This document shows, in pieces, positions 8,519 through 15,958 of a DNA stretch of 22,767 bases. Location: contig NBLS01000026.1 of the NCBI GenBank assembly GCA_002084385.1, forward strand, positions 1-22,767, given 5' to 3'. The notes beneath the pieces were generated by a model. The model was not told the DNA's origin and did no database searches. It was given only the letters and a program-made list of their open reading frames with translations. This stretch comes from Desulfobacteraceae bacterium 4572_19. GTDB taxonomy: Bacteria > Desulfobacterota > Desulfobacteria > Desulfobacterales > NBLS01. How positions within the stretch are numbered: the stretch's first letter is position 1; every line of letters starts with the position of its first letter. The position numbers and the translations under genes were made by a program.

Positions 8519-9808
8519 TAAATTTTTAACAATAGGAAGACCTAAGCCGGTGCCGGTGATATATCTGGTATTACTATTTTTCACCCTGTAAAATTTTTCA
8601 AAAATTTTATTAAGATATTTTTCACCAATGCCATACCCGTTGTCGCTAACAGTTATTTTAATATCTGTACCTGAATTTTTAATTTTAATTTCAATCTCAC
8701 CCTCTTCCTGCGTATAAATAATTGCATTAGTAATAAGATTACCAAAAATACTTTCAATAGCTACAGGGTCTGTTGTTACGGTTGGAATAGTCTCTTTTGG
8801 TTTATGCATAATAAGGCTTTGATTTTTGGCATCTGCTCGAACAGAAAGAAAATCAACTATATCTGTTAGGGTTTTATCCATATGCTGTCCGCTTTTATCG
8901 CCTCCTACCGGCTTTTCTTTTAAAACAAAATTAAGCTGTTCATGAATCGTTGCAAGGGGAGAGCGAAGTTCATGGGATACTTTTGCCACAAACTCTGATT
9001 TCAACCTGTCTAATACTTTCATGGGGGAGATATCCATAAGGTTTACAACTGCCCCAATATACTCTCCATCATCAGATAAAACAGGTCTTCCATGTGCAAG
9101 TATATCTTTTTTCTTGGCACCTACAAATTCATAGCTTGGGGTTAAATCTTCCTTATTAAAGGTTTCTTTTGAAAGATTTGTAATAAATTCACGAAGTCCA
9201 TCATCTAATATATGTTTTTCTATACACTCGCCTATTTGCTGACCGTCTGTAAGATTAAGGTGTTTCTGGGCAGACGGGTTAATAAGAACAATATGTCCAT
9301 TGGTATCGGTTACTAATACGCCATTTGGCAATGTTTCAATAATTGTTCTCATACGATTTTTTGCTGTTCCAAGATCGGTAAGAGTTTTTTGTCTGGCAAG
9401 TTTTAATTCCTGTGCTTCTTTGGTAAGCTGTAGTTTTTCAATAGCACGCTCCACCGTAATTCTCAATTGTGCAGGAGTGAACGGTTTGGATATAAAGTCA
9501 TAGGCTCCTTGCTTCATTGCCTTAATGGCTGTTTCTATGGTTGCATAACCTGTAATAATTATAACAAGAATATTTTTATCATACCTGCGTATATGCTGGA
9601 GAACTTCCAATCCATCCATACCAGGCATTTTCAGATCAAGAAGAACTAAGGAGATGGGTGTTTTTTTAAGTAAGTCAAGTCCTTCCTTGCCATTGGTTGC
9701 TTTAAATATTTTACAATCCATTCTGGATAAAATTCTTTCACATCCATCCCGAAGATCTTTTTCATCATCAATAATAAGCACTGGTAATAAATCGACTGAA
9801 TTAGTCAC
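8498..9808 (-). CDS. Receiver-PAS-histidine kinase, DHp-deleted and C-terminally truncated
   Basis: A soluble hybrid sensor. The receiver domain (about 8-125) has the acidic pair DDE, phospho-acceptor Asp58 (LLDLKMPGMDG), TGYA and Lys108 (SKPF). A coiled linker leads to a PAS domain (about 153-262), then an H-box with His279 (SHELRSP). The second DHp helix is missing: SGQHM at about 310 runs straight into DKTLTDIVDFL, where relatives I recall have about 40 more residues. The ATPase domain has its N-box (GNLITNA), G1 (DNGYGIG) and G2 (GTGLGL, 419-424) but stops 12 residues later. The last residues KHLIFA and the stop are encoded by repeat copy 2, so the final strand-helix of the fold is gone. 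GTG start with GGAG nine bases upstream. Autokinase activity is doubtful; the receiver may still work. Confidence 0.88.
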   Translation of the reverse strand: MTNSVDLLPVLIIDDEKDLRDGCERILSRMDCKIFKATNGKEGLDLLKKTPISLVLLDLKMPGMDGLEVLQHIRRYDKNILVIIITGYATIETAIKAMKQGAYDFISKPFTPAQLRITVERAIEKLQLTKEAQELKLARQKTLTDLGTAKNRMRTIIETLPNGVLVTDTNGHIVLINPSAQKHLNLTDGQQIGECIEKHILDDGLREFITNLSKETFNKEDLTPSYEFVGAKKKDILAHGRPVLSDDGEYIGAVVNLMDISPMKVLDRLKSEFVAKVSHELRSPLATIHEQLNFVLKEKPVGGDKSGQHMDKTLTDIVDFLSVRADAKNQSLIMHKPKETIPTVTTDPVAIESIFGNLITNAIIYTQEEGEIEIKIKNSGTDIKITVSDNGYGIGEKYLNKIFEKFYRVKNSNTRYITGTGLGLPIVKNLKHLIFA

Positions 9809-9841
9809 TTTTGTATTCTCCTGTTTCAGGTTTTATTTTAT

Positions 9842-9987
9842 GTAAGCGTTCACAATACCTCATCTTCGCATAACCAGCTTATCATATATTATTATATGAA
9901 AGCTGTTTATGCAAATATAAGACAATTGTGAACACTTACAAATGTGAAATTACCGAAAAATCACATTTTTTGTTCGTGAACTGTTAC
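9842..9987 (+). mobile_element. MITE-like repeat copy 3 (long form), first of a tandem pair
   Basis: Runs from GTAAGCGTTCACAA to GTGAACTGTTAC. The left flank is TATTTTAT and the right flank CATTTTAT, so an almost exact 8-bp duplication borders it. Its inner arms are diverged (AACCAGCTTATC against GAAAGCTGTTTATGC). With copy 4 it fills the 314-base gap between the two kinase genes; apart from these repeats I see only a few bases of leader there. Confidence 0.85.
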
Positions 9988-9995
9988 CATTTTAT

Positions 9996-10149
9996 GTAAG
10001 CGTTTACAAGCATCTCATCTTCGCATAACCAGCTTGTCATATATAGGACATATTATATGACAAGCTGGTCATGCGAATATAAGGCACTTGTGAACGCTTA
10101 CAAATGTGAGATTACCGAAAAATCACATTTCTTGTTCGTGAACGGGTTT
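9996..10149 (+). mobile_element. MITE-like repeat copy 4 (long form), second of a tandem pair
   Basis: Runs from GTAAGCGTTTACAAG to GTGAACGGGTTT, bordered on both sides by CATTTTAT (9988-9995 and 10150-10157), an exact 8-bp direct repeat. Inner arms TTCGCATAACCAGC and GCTGGTCATGCGAA pair with one mismatch. The right part encodes the last residues (PVHEQEM) and the TGA stop of the kinase gene ending at 10123. Confidence 0.88.
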
Positions 10150-11322
10150 CATTTTATTTACAGGAAGCAAAATTGTAAAAGTTGTTCCCAGGTCAATATT
10201 GTTATCAGCAAAAATTTTTCCATTATGTTGATCCACAATTCCATAAGCCATGCTCAACCCAAGACCTGTACCTTTACCTTCTTCTTTAGTGGTAAAAAAT
10301 GGTTCAAAAATATTTGGGAGCACATTTTCAGGTATTCCAGGACCGGTATCAGTAACGGTTATTTTAACTTTTTCTCTATCTGATTCAAGTTTTGTAATAA
10401 TAGTAAGCTTACCTTTACCTTCCATTGCATCTGCGGCATTAAGAATAATATTCATAAATAAATGATTAAGCTGTTGTATGTCGCCATAGATTTCAGGAAG
10501 ATTTTTTTGCGGTTCATACTCTATTATTATATTTTGGAAGATTGTCTGATTTTTCAGTAGAAAAATAGTTCTCGATATTGCATCGTTAATATTTTGTGGA
10601 CGCATTTTATAGTTGGTTTGTCTGGTAAATTCAAGAAGTTCTTTTACGATACGACTACACCGTTTAGCATCCCTTAAAATACGTTTAAGATCTGAAATTG
10701 CATCTTCTGGAAGCTCATACTCTTCTAACATTATTTGTGAAAAAAGAGTTATGCCTCCAAGCGGATTATTTAATTGATGGGCAACGCCGGCTGCAAGTTT
10801 TCCAAGTGATGCCATCTTTTCTGCCTGAAGAAGTTGAATCTGTGTTTTTTTCAATTCATCTTTTATCTCTATTGACTTACGAAGATCATGAAAAAAACCT
10901 ATGGTTGCAACTTCATTTGTACCATCATGAATAATAGATGCACTTAAACTTATCGGAAAAATATCCCCATTTTTATGACATGCATCTAATTTATACCCTT
11001 TAAGTTTTCCTTTACCACCATAGGCTTCACTTCTAAGGAGCTTCATTAATTTATATGCAGTTCCTTTAGGATAAAGTTTCCGAATATTAAGATTTTCAAG
11101 AGCATCGTGAACAGAATATCCACTTAATTCCGATGCGGCTTCATTAAAAATTAATATCTTCCCTGTTCTATCGGCAGCAATTACTGCATCGGCTGCACTG
11201 TGAATTAAATTTCTGAAAAAAGCGTTAGAACTATGTCTTTTTTCATCTTTGTCATTTACTGCTGCAAGATCAAAATCAAGAACAACAGTGCACCAGAATG
11301 CAATGGGTAGGAGTAAATACAA
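10123..11322 (-). CDS. PAS-histidine kinase, C-terminal part of a frameshifted gene
   Basis: This frame holds a PAS domain (about 33-148, with [22 protein letters not shown]), a short coiled link ([21 protein letters not shown]), the H-box with His182 ([10 protein letters not shown]), a DHp second helix and a complete HATPase domain: N-box [12 protein letters not shown]1 DTGPGIP, F-box FEPFFTT and G2 GTGLGLSM, ending TFTILLP. The extra tail [11 protein letters not shown] comes from repeat copy 4. The apparent TTG start at 11322 has no ribosome binding site, and its first residues ([11 protein letters not shown]) are out-of-frame noise. [10 protein letters not shown] is where the true protein resumes after the upstream PAS fragment. 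The intact gene would be about 490 residues (10123-11597). Confidence 0.88.
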   Translation of the reverse strand: MYLLLPIAFWCTVVLDFDLAAVNDKDEKRHSSNAFFRNLIHSAADAVIAADRTGKILIFNEAASELSGYSVHDALENLNIRKLYPKGTAYKLMKLLRSEAYGGKGKLKGYKLDACHKNGDIFPISLSASIIHDGTNEVATIGFFHDLRKSIEIKDELKKTQIQLLQAEKMASLGKLAAGVAHQLNNPLGGITLFSQIMLEEYELPEDAISDLKRILRDAKRCSRIVKELLEFTRQTNYKMRPQNINDAISRTIFLLKNQTIFQNIIIEYEPQKNLPEIYGDIQQLNHLFMNIILNAADAMEGKGKLTIITKLESDREKVKITVTDTGPGIPENVLPNIFEPFFTTKEEGKGTGLGLSMAYGIVDQHNGKIFADNNIDLGTTFTILLPVNKMKPVHEQEM

Positions 11323-11597
11323 GTCATAGACTCAATATTATCAATATTTGTTTCCACATGTCGTATCGCTGGTTGTTTTGTCTGAATTACTTCCGGTACA
11401 GGACAGTTATTACACGGTGATTGACGACCTTTCAGTATTTTATAGCAAGTTTGCCCAATCAATTCTTCTTCCGTATAATTTTTATTAATTTTATTTGCGG
11501 CAAGAATTGTAAAGTCTGATGATACAACAAGAATTTTTCTCTTTAGCGAATCAAACGCATCGGCAAGATAGTGTTTATGATTATTATTTGTAGCCAT
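11256..11597 (-). CDS. PAS domain fragment, N-terminal part of the same frameshifted kinase
   Basis: Starts at ATG 11597 behind GAGGAC, a good ribosome binding site. Residues 15-100 form a PAS domain with the cysteine cluster CYKILKGRQSPCNNCP, a motif common in Desulfobacterota PAS sensors. After SYPLHSG the frame goes wrong ([11 protein letters not shown], stop at 11256), while the +1-shifted frame continues with VVLDFD into the second PAS and kinase domains. The break is at about 11289-11300 and fits a one-base indel. No homopolymer lies there, so simple polymerase slippage is unlikely. Signal identity is unknown. Confidence 0.85.
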   Translation of the reverse strand: MATNNNHKHYLADAFDSLKRKILVVSSDFTILAANKINKNYTEEELIGQTCYKILKGRQSPCNNCPVPEVIQTKQPAIRHVETNIDNIESMTCIYSYPLHSGALLFLILILQQ

Positions 11598-11687
11598 TAA
11601 TGTCCTCTATTTTCAAAATATAAACCGCCACATAAATAATTAGTTAACGGTTTATATTATCTATTATTCTGTAAATTAAAGTTATTA

Positions 11688-11816
11688 TCAATATATACTT
11701 TTTGAAGTTTGAATTGTCAAGAGGCTCAAATTAATTATAACTAAACCATAAAGTAGTTCAATCGCATCTCGGTGTTCTCGTGAATACCAAATCAAAACGT
11801 CTGTATCAACGATCAA
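11688..11816 (-). pseudogene. Remnant of a PIN-domain toxin (VapC-like)
   Basis: A 42-codon frame begins with TTG at 11816, overlapping the antitoxin stop (TTGA), and reads IVDTDVLIWYSREHRDAIELL. That is the characteristic first strand and helix of PIN ribonuclease toxins, including the first catalytic aspartate (DTDVLIW). After about 22-25 residues the similarity ends and the frame stops at 11688, where a full toxin has about 130 residues. The remaining acidic active-site residues are absent, so no toxin activity is expected. The overlap with the antitoxin gene shows the original operon arrangement. Confidence 0.75.
11692..11720 (-). promoter_or_regulatory. Sigma-70-type promoter for the PAS-kinase gene
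   Basis: TTGACA (11720-11715), a 17-base spacer and TATATA (11697-11692) on the minus strand, about 95 bases upstream of the ATG at 11597. This is a near-consensus promoter by sequence. It sits in the tail of the broken toxin remnant. Confidence 0.6.
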
Positions 11817-12049
11817 AACTTTCTCCCTTGTCTAATGGTGCGAAGATAATCTTGAGTGTCTTTCATATCTACTCGATCTTTCCACATTCCACAAAACTCG
11901 TTTGATTTGTTGATAGAACAGAAAGAGGTCATTGGAACAATTTTCACATATGACCTTCCATGATAGGTAATCACAACATCCTCTCCCCTTATTGCCGCAT
12001 CAAGGATTTCTTTTGTATGAAATCTGAGGTCTTTATTAGTGGCTTGCAT
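11813..12049 (-). CDS. Phd/YefM-type antitoxin, now without a full toxin
   Basis: 78 residues. MQATNKDLRFHTKEILDAAIRGEDVVITYHGRSYVKIVPM matches the Phd/YefM DNA-binding fold (amino-terminal KDLR...T, then GEDVVITYHGR). The charged C-terminal half (MWKDRVDMKDTQDYLRTIRQGRKF) is the toxin-neutralising arm, of the sort paired with PIN toxins (WKDR.DM...Y.R..R.GR.F). ATG with AAGGAG seven bases upstream. The adjoining toxin is reduced to about 20 recognisable codons. The protein could still repress its own promoter or act as an orphan antitoxin against a related toxin elsewhere (inference). Confidence 0.87.
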   Translation of the reverse strand: MQATNKDLRFHTKEILDAAIRGEDVVITYHGRSYVKIVPMTSFCSINKSNEFCGMWKDRVDMKDTQDYLRTIRQGRKF

Positions 12050-12082
12050 AACAGACTCCTTATTTAGAAGTTAATACAATTA

Positions 12083-12110
12083 AGTATAAACTTTACCCAA
12101 ATAATGTCAA
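12083..12110 (-). promoter_or_regulatory. Sigma-70-type promoter for the antitoxin gene
   Basis: TTGACA (12110-12105), a 16-base spacer and TATACT (12088-12083), 34 bases ahead of the antitoxin ATG. The -10 region overlaps a partly palindromic stretch (TTAATACAATTAAGTATAA, 12071-12089) that could be the autoregulatory operator; that part is inference. Confidence 0.6.
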
Positions 12111-12211
12111 GAATATTATTAAGGATTCACAAAAAAATAAATTGTATTTATTGAGTGTTGAGAGCCTGAGATTGGGTACGTTATGAAAGCGTAAGAATAC
12201 TATCTTTATTT

Positions 12212-12260
12212 GTAACCGTTCACGAACAAGAAATGTGATTTTTCGGTAATCTCACATTTT
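12212..12260 (-). mobile_element. Minimal-form repeat copy 5 (hairpin module only)
   Basis: GTAACCGTTCACGAACAAG, then the AAATGTGA...TCACATTT hairpin, with no long-arm module. The TGA within AATGTGA (12252-12254) is the stop codon of the flgJ-like gene. No matching target duplication is seen. The remaining 150 bases up to the antitoxin hold only its promoter region. Confidence 0.75.
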
Positions 12261-12581
12261 TTCTTTTGGCAATGATTTTGAAAGCTGGCGATACAACATA
12301 TCACCTATGCCAATTCCATTATCGCTATTGGCAATATTATCCGCAAGATGTTGGTCATACATTGATTTATAGATATCCATTCCTGTGCCTCCATCAAGAA
12401 GGCCTTCACCTGACAATGTACTTCTCATGGATTTTAACATTTGATTTACAAATATTGCCTCAAATCCATTACACGAATCTTTTAATTTTTCAGCCTCTTT
12501 AACGTTTACTTCAGGCATTTTAACCTGAGGAGGCATCATGTTTCCCATATTTCCCATATTTCCCATACTTCTAATATCCAT
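12252..12581 (-). CDS. flgJ: FlgJ-like rod-binding protein, no muramidase domain
   Basis: FlgJ caps the growing flagellar rod. This 109-residue protein has only the rod-binding domain: LKDSCNGFEAIFVNQMLKSMRSTL, GGTGMDIYKSMYDQHLADNIA and GIGDMLYRQL. The peptidoglycan hydrolase domain of enterobacterial FlgJ is absent, as is common outside gammaproteobacteria. The N-terminus has a small GNM/NMG repeat encoded by a 9-base DNA repeat. I place the start at ATG 12581, with AAGGTG six bases upstream, rather than the in-frame GTG at 12590. The last residues (EKM) and stop come from the repeat element. It is the last gene of the flgFGAHIJ run, 30 bases after flgI. Confidence 0.9.
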   Translation of the reverse strand: MDIRSMGNMGNMGNMMPPQVKMPEVNVKEAEKLKDSCNGFEAIFVNQMLKSMRSTLSGEGLLDGGTGMDIYKSMYDQHLADNIANSDNGIGIGDMLYRQLSKSLPKEKM

Positions 12582-12611
12582 TATATTCACCTTTTTAACC
12601 CTGTAAGCACT

Positions 12612-13742
12612 CTATATTATCACAAGGTCAGCTTGTAGTGCTCCGGCAGCTTTGATACTTTGAAAGATACTTATCATATCCCGTGGAGTAACCCCAATAG
12701 CGTTAAGTGCTTTTACAAGCTCGCCTATGGTAGAATTGCCCGGCATTAACATTACATTTACTTCCTCTTCCGTCATCTCTACATCAGTTTTATCAGTAAC
12801 AACTGTTTCGCCACCGGCAAATGGTGCCGGTTGCACAACATCCGTACCCTCGGTTACTGTTATAGTTAAATTTCCATGGGTAACGGCAACTGTTGATATT
12901 GTAACATTATCTCCAATAACAACTGTTCCGGTTTTTTCATTTACAACAATTTTTGCCCGCATATCAGGAATAACAGTTAATGTTTCTATGTCTGCAATAA
13001 ATTTTGCCACATTATTTTGCATTTTTTCAGGTATGTTTATTTGCAAGGCAGCAGAATCAAGTATTTGGGCAGTTCCTTTTCCTACAGCAACATTAATAGT
13101 ATCTGCGACCCGTTTTATTGTAGTAAAGTCAGGATTAAAAAGAGACATGACAAGTCTGCTTTTTCCGTTTAACCGCATGGGAATTTCCCGTTCAACAGTT
13201 GCCCCATTTGCTATTCTTCCACCAAGCAAATGATTTTTTATTGTTTGCCCTCCACCTCCTCCTGCACCTGCCCCTCCAATGGCAATAGGACCTTGGGCAA
13301 GTGCATATACATTTCCATCCACACCAAGTAAAGGAGTCATAATAAGAGATCCTCCCACCAGACTTTTAGCATCTCCCATGGACGCAATATTAACATCTAA
13401 CGTACTTCCTATTCTGGAAAAAGCAGGCATACTTGCAGTAACCATTACTGATGCCACATTTTTTACATTAATTTTATTTTTATCCACATGAATGCCCATA
13501 CGCTCCATCATACTAGCTAAGGTTTGAAGTGTAAACTGCACACCGGACTTATCTCCGGTACCGTCCAATCCGACAACCACACCATATCCCAAAAGCTGAT
13601 TGGTACGGATTCCACTTATGGAAGTCAAATCTTTAATACGTGCTGCACTTGCATTATGCTCTCCTGCAAACAGGAATAATACCGTTATAATTGAAATTAC
13701 CAAAAGTTTATTTAATTTAATTATCACCGTTTTCTTTTTCAT
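12612..13742 (-). CDS. flgI: Flagellar P-ring protein FlgI
   Basis: FlgI assembles the P-ring around the rod in the peptidoglycan layer. 376 residues with an N-terminal signal peptide (KLLVISIITVLFLFAG, cleavage likely after NASA) and the mature family opening ARIKDLTSISGIRTNQLLGYGVVVGLDGTGD. The glycine-rich GGAGAGGGGG loop, GRIANGATVERE and the ending IFQSIKAAGALQADLVII are all standard. Length and motifs are normal. The ATG follows GAAGGAGAGGGT, a strong ribosome binding site. Secretion is by Sec, and assembly needs FlgA, encoded upstream in the same operon. Confidence 0.98.
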   Translation of the reverse strand: MKKKTVIIKLNKLLVISIITVLFLFAGEHNASAARIKDLTSISGIRTNQLLGYGVVVGLDGTGDKSGVQFTLQTLASMMERMGIHVDKNKINVKNVASVMVTASMPAFSRIGSTLDVNIASMGDAKSLVGGSLIMTPLLGVDGNVYALAQGPIAIGGAGAGGGGGQTIKNHLLGGRIANGATVEREIPMRLNGKSRLVMSLFNPDFTTIKRVADTINVAVGKGTAQILDSAALQINIPEKMQNNVAKFIADIETLTVIPDMRAKIVVNEKTGTVVIGDNVTISTVAVTHGNLTITVTEGTDVVQPAPFAGGETVVTDKTDVEMTEEEVNVMLMPGNSTIGELVKALNAIGVTPRDMISIFQSIKAAGALQADLVII

Positions 13743-13860
13743 ACCCTCTCCTTCTCAAAATCAGGGACTCACTTAGAAATAACTTAACAATTTTAAGTAA
13801 ACCCTTAAGACATCACTTACTCTACTCTTATTTTCGTCAATAATTCAATACTCAAATAAT

Positions 13861-14619
13861 TTAAAAAGGCCACACATGCGTTAATATTCTTGACATCCAT
13901 CCTGGTCTTTGCTGATCAGTTATATCTCCTTTTCCAAAATATTCAATTTTGGCATCAGCAAGATATGTTGATTTTACTCTATTATCGGAACCAATATCTG
14001 TGGGTCGGATAATACCGGAAACTATTATAAACTGCTCTTCAAAATTTACTTTGGTTGTTCTTTTGCCCCTTATACTTAAATTACCATTTGGCAAAACATC
14101 AATTACTCTAGCTCCTATTGAAGCTGTAACTTGACCACTGCGATCACTTTTTCCCTGACCTTTCAATTCATTATTAAATTCCACATCAAGCAAACTAGAA
14201 CCATCGAGAAATGGATTTTTACCTTGAAGACTCTTTAAATATCCAAAAACACTCGGTGCCTTAACATTTATCTTTCTATCTCTTTTGTTAGTGGTATTAG
14301 CCGATAAACTGGAAGAAGTATTTTCCACAATATCCACAATAACAGTATCTCCCACCCTAAATGCCTTATTATCAACAAAAAGCATATTTCCTGTATTTGA
14401 CCACAAAGATCCTTCTGCCGGTGGCATAACATCATAATATGTTGTATCCCCGGATTTATTAGCACTATGAGAATTTGGTGGTGCAGGTTGCACCACAGAC
14501 ATTGGGTTTACTGGTGGCTGTGATGGTGTATTCAATACACAACCTGTAAAAGAAAAAAATATAATTAAAAAGCATAATATAACTGCCGAGGTAAATATAT
14601 CATACGATTTATTTTTCAT
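13861..14619 (-). CDS. flgH: Flagellar L-ring lipoprotein FlgH
   Basis: FlgH forms the outer-membrane L-ring. From ATG 14619 the protein is 252 residues: signal SAVILCFLIIFFSFTGC with lipid-attachment Cys27, a Pro/Ser-rich linker, then SLWSNTGNMLFVDNKAFRVGDTVIVDIVENTSSS, NGNLSIRGKRTTKVNFEEQFIIVSGIIRPTDI and the ending GWMSRILTHVWPF, all typical of FlgH. I prefer this start to an in-frame ATG at 14670 because GGGAG sits five bases upstream and the lipoprotein signal then begins normally. The 118 bases to flgI hold nothing recognisable. Confidence 0.97.
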   Translation of the reverse strand: MKNKSYDIFTSAVILCFLIIFFSFTGCVLNTPSQPPVNPMSVVQPAPPNSHSANKSGDTTYYDVMPPAEGSLWSNTGNMLFVDNKAFRVGDTVIVDIVENTSSSLSANTTNKRDRKINVKAPSVFGYLKSLQGKNPFLDGSSLLDVEFNNELKGQGKSDRSGQVTASIGARVIDVLPNGNLSIRGKRTTKVNFEEQFIIVSGIIRPTDIGSDNRVKSTYLADAKIEYFGKGDITDQQRPGWMSRILTHVWPF

Positions 14620-14703
14620 AACCACTCCCGCCTTTCTGTAATAATAACCATTAACAAATAAATACATCATATTTAAATTTTATACAAATACCTATAATAA
14701 AAC

Positions 14704-14859
14704 GTAACCGTTCACGAATAAGAAATGTAATTTTTCGGTAATCTTACATTTGTAAGCGTTCACAAGTGCCTTATATTCACATAAATAGCTTGTCATATAA
14801 TAGTTGTCCTATATATGACAAGCTATTTATGTGAAGATGAGGTGCTTGTGAACGCTTAC
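14704..14859 (-). mobile_element. MITE-like repeat copy 6 (complete, exact target duplication)
   Basis: 156 bases from GTAACCGTTCACGAA to GAACGCTTAC, bordered on both sides by AATAAAAC (14696-14703 and 14860-14867), an exact 8-bp duplication. Inner arms (TTCACATAAATAGC against GCTATTTATGTGAA) pair perfectly. The TAA inside the GTAAGC end is the stop codon of flgA. Confidence 0.93.
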
Positions 14860-15935
14860 AATAAAACTTCAACTGTTGATGAACTAACAACACGTCCTGT
14901 TACCAATTTTTTTGATCTTATATTTTGTACCTGAATCTGCCCATTTAAAGGAGCGTTATTTTTTGCAACTCCCAAAGTAACAACTCTTAAAGAACCACTT
15001 TTTACCACAAGTTTTACACGATCTCCCCTTTTTATCGCAAAAGGAGCTTTTAACATACTGATTTTAAGAATTCCGCCGCCCCTTACACTCTGCCTTAAAC
15101 ACATCCCAACAATATCACTTTTTTCGGTAACAACATCATTAGAACCGGCTGAGCTTTCTATTGTTCGCAAACTTAAATCTGTCCATTTTAAAACTGTTCC
15201 TCTTTTTAAAGCTCTTTTTACACATACAACCTTCTCGGTTCTATGAACAGTACCTGTAAGGCTGATTTTACCACATTCACGACCGTCAACATATACGATT
15301 ACAGAAAGACTCACCCTGCCCCTGACAGGACCTGCTCCACGCCTTACTACATCAAACTCAAGCACTCCCCCCGGAAAAACCCGATGACCATGGGATCTGA
15401 AGCCACTAACCCGAAAACCATTTCCTTCACTATTTGCACCAGTATATCCATTATTAAATTCATTAATTTGACCAGCTATATAATCATCAAATAAACTTCT
15501 TAATTTTTCATTTAATACATTCTGGCTGTCACGCATTACAACAATACTATCAGGTAGAGAAATTCTGGCATTATCAGGAAACCAGCTTTTTCTTTTTAAA
15601 GAAGCCACAATAGTTCTATTAGATAACCTCTTTTCTTTTCCAAGCCCGGGAGACCTTCCAAGTTGCACACTGTTAATGCTTTTTTTCAAGCTATCACTAC
15701 AATTATCAATATTTACAATATCTCCCAATAAAATTCGCTTTCCCTTAAGCCGAATATTATCTTTTACCGATATCTGCAAACTATTTGTATCATCTCCGGT
15801 AACGGTTATATCTCCCGCAAATACCTGAAACGTAAACAAGCCCAAAACCATAAAATTAATAAAACAAATTATGACAAACAATGGCATTACCAAAAACTTA
15901 CAAAAACTATTTTTTATATAAATATTTTTTTTCAT
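14856..15935 (-). CDS. flgA: Flagellar P-ring assembly chaperone FlgA
   Basis: FlgA is the periplasmic chaperone for FlgI. 359 residues: a signal peptide with a long hydrophobic stretch (PLFVIICFINFMVLGLF, cleavage probably after VFA), a beta-rich N-terminal part including ILLGDIVNI, then the SAF-type domain (VCVKRALKRGTVLKWTDLSLR...) and the C-terminal KRGDRVKLVVKSGSLRVVTLGVAKNNAPLNGQIQVQNI...VTGRVVSSSTVEVLL that defines the family. It is slightly longer than the usual form because of a glycine/asparagine-rich stretch near residues 165-175. The ATG follows GGTAGG. The stop lies in the end of repeat copy 6, at or very near the natural end of the protein. Confidence 0.95.
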   Translation of the reverse strand: MKKNIYIKNSFCKFLVMPLFVIICFINFMVLGLFTFQVFAGDITVTGDDTNSLQISVKDNIRLKGKRILLGDIVNIDNCSDSLKKSINSVQLGRSPGLGKEKRLSNRTIVASLKRKSWFPDNARISLPDSIVVMRDSQNVLNEKLRSLFDDYIAGQINEFNNGYTGANSEGNGFRVSGFRSHGHRVFPGGVLEFDVVRRGAGPVRGRVSLSVIVYVDGRECGKISLTGTVHRTEKVVCVKRALKRGTVLKWTDLSLRTIESSAGSNDVVTEKSDIVGMCLRQSVRGGGILKISMLKAPFAIKRGDRVKLVVKSGSLRVVTLGVAKNNAPLNGQIQVQNIRSKKLVTGRVVSSSTVEVLL

Positions 15936-15958
15936 ATTATCCTACCTTTTTATGTAAA

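Noticed and set aside
12183..12195. GAAAGCGTAAG near 12185 as another end of the main repeat family
   Set aside because: Only a few bases match and no paired end or hairpin accompanies it.
12727..13233. A 168-codon plus-strand frame opposite flgI
   Set aside because: Antisense shadow of a strongly conserved gene; composition (Val/Ser/Thr-rich) follows from the flgI codons.
14620..14670. Longer flgH start at ATG 14670
   Set aside because: It would put 17 tyrosine-rich residues ahead of a normal lipoprotein signal; the ATG at 14619 has GGGAG at the right distance.
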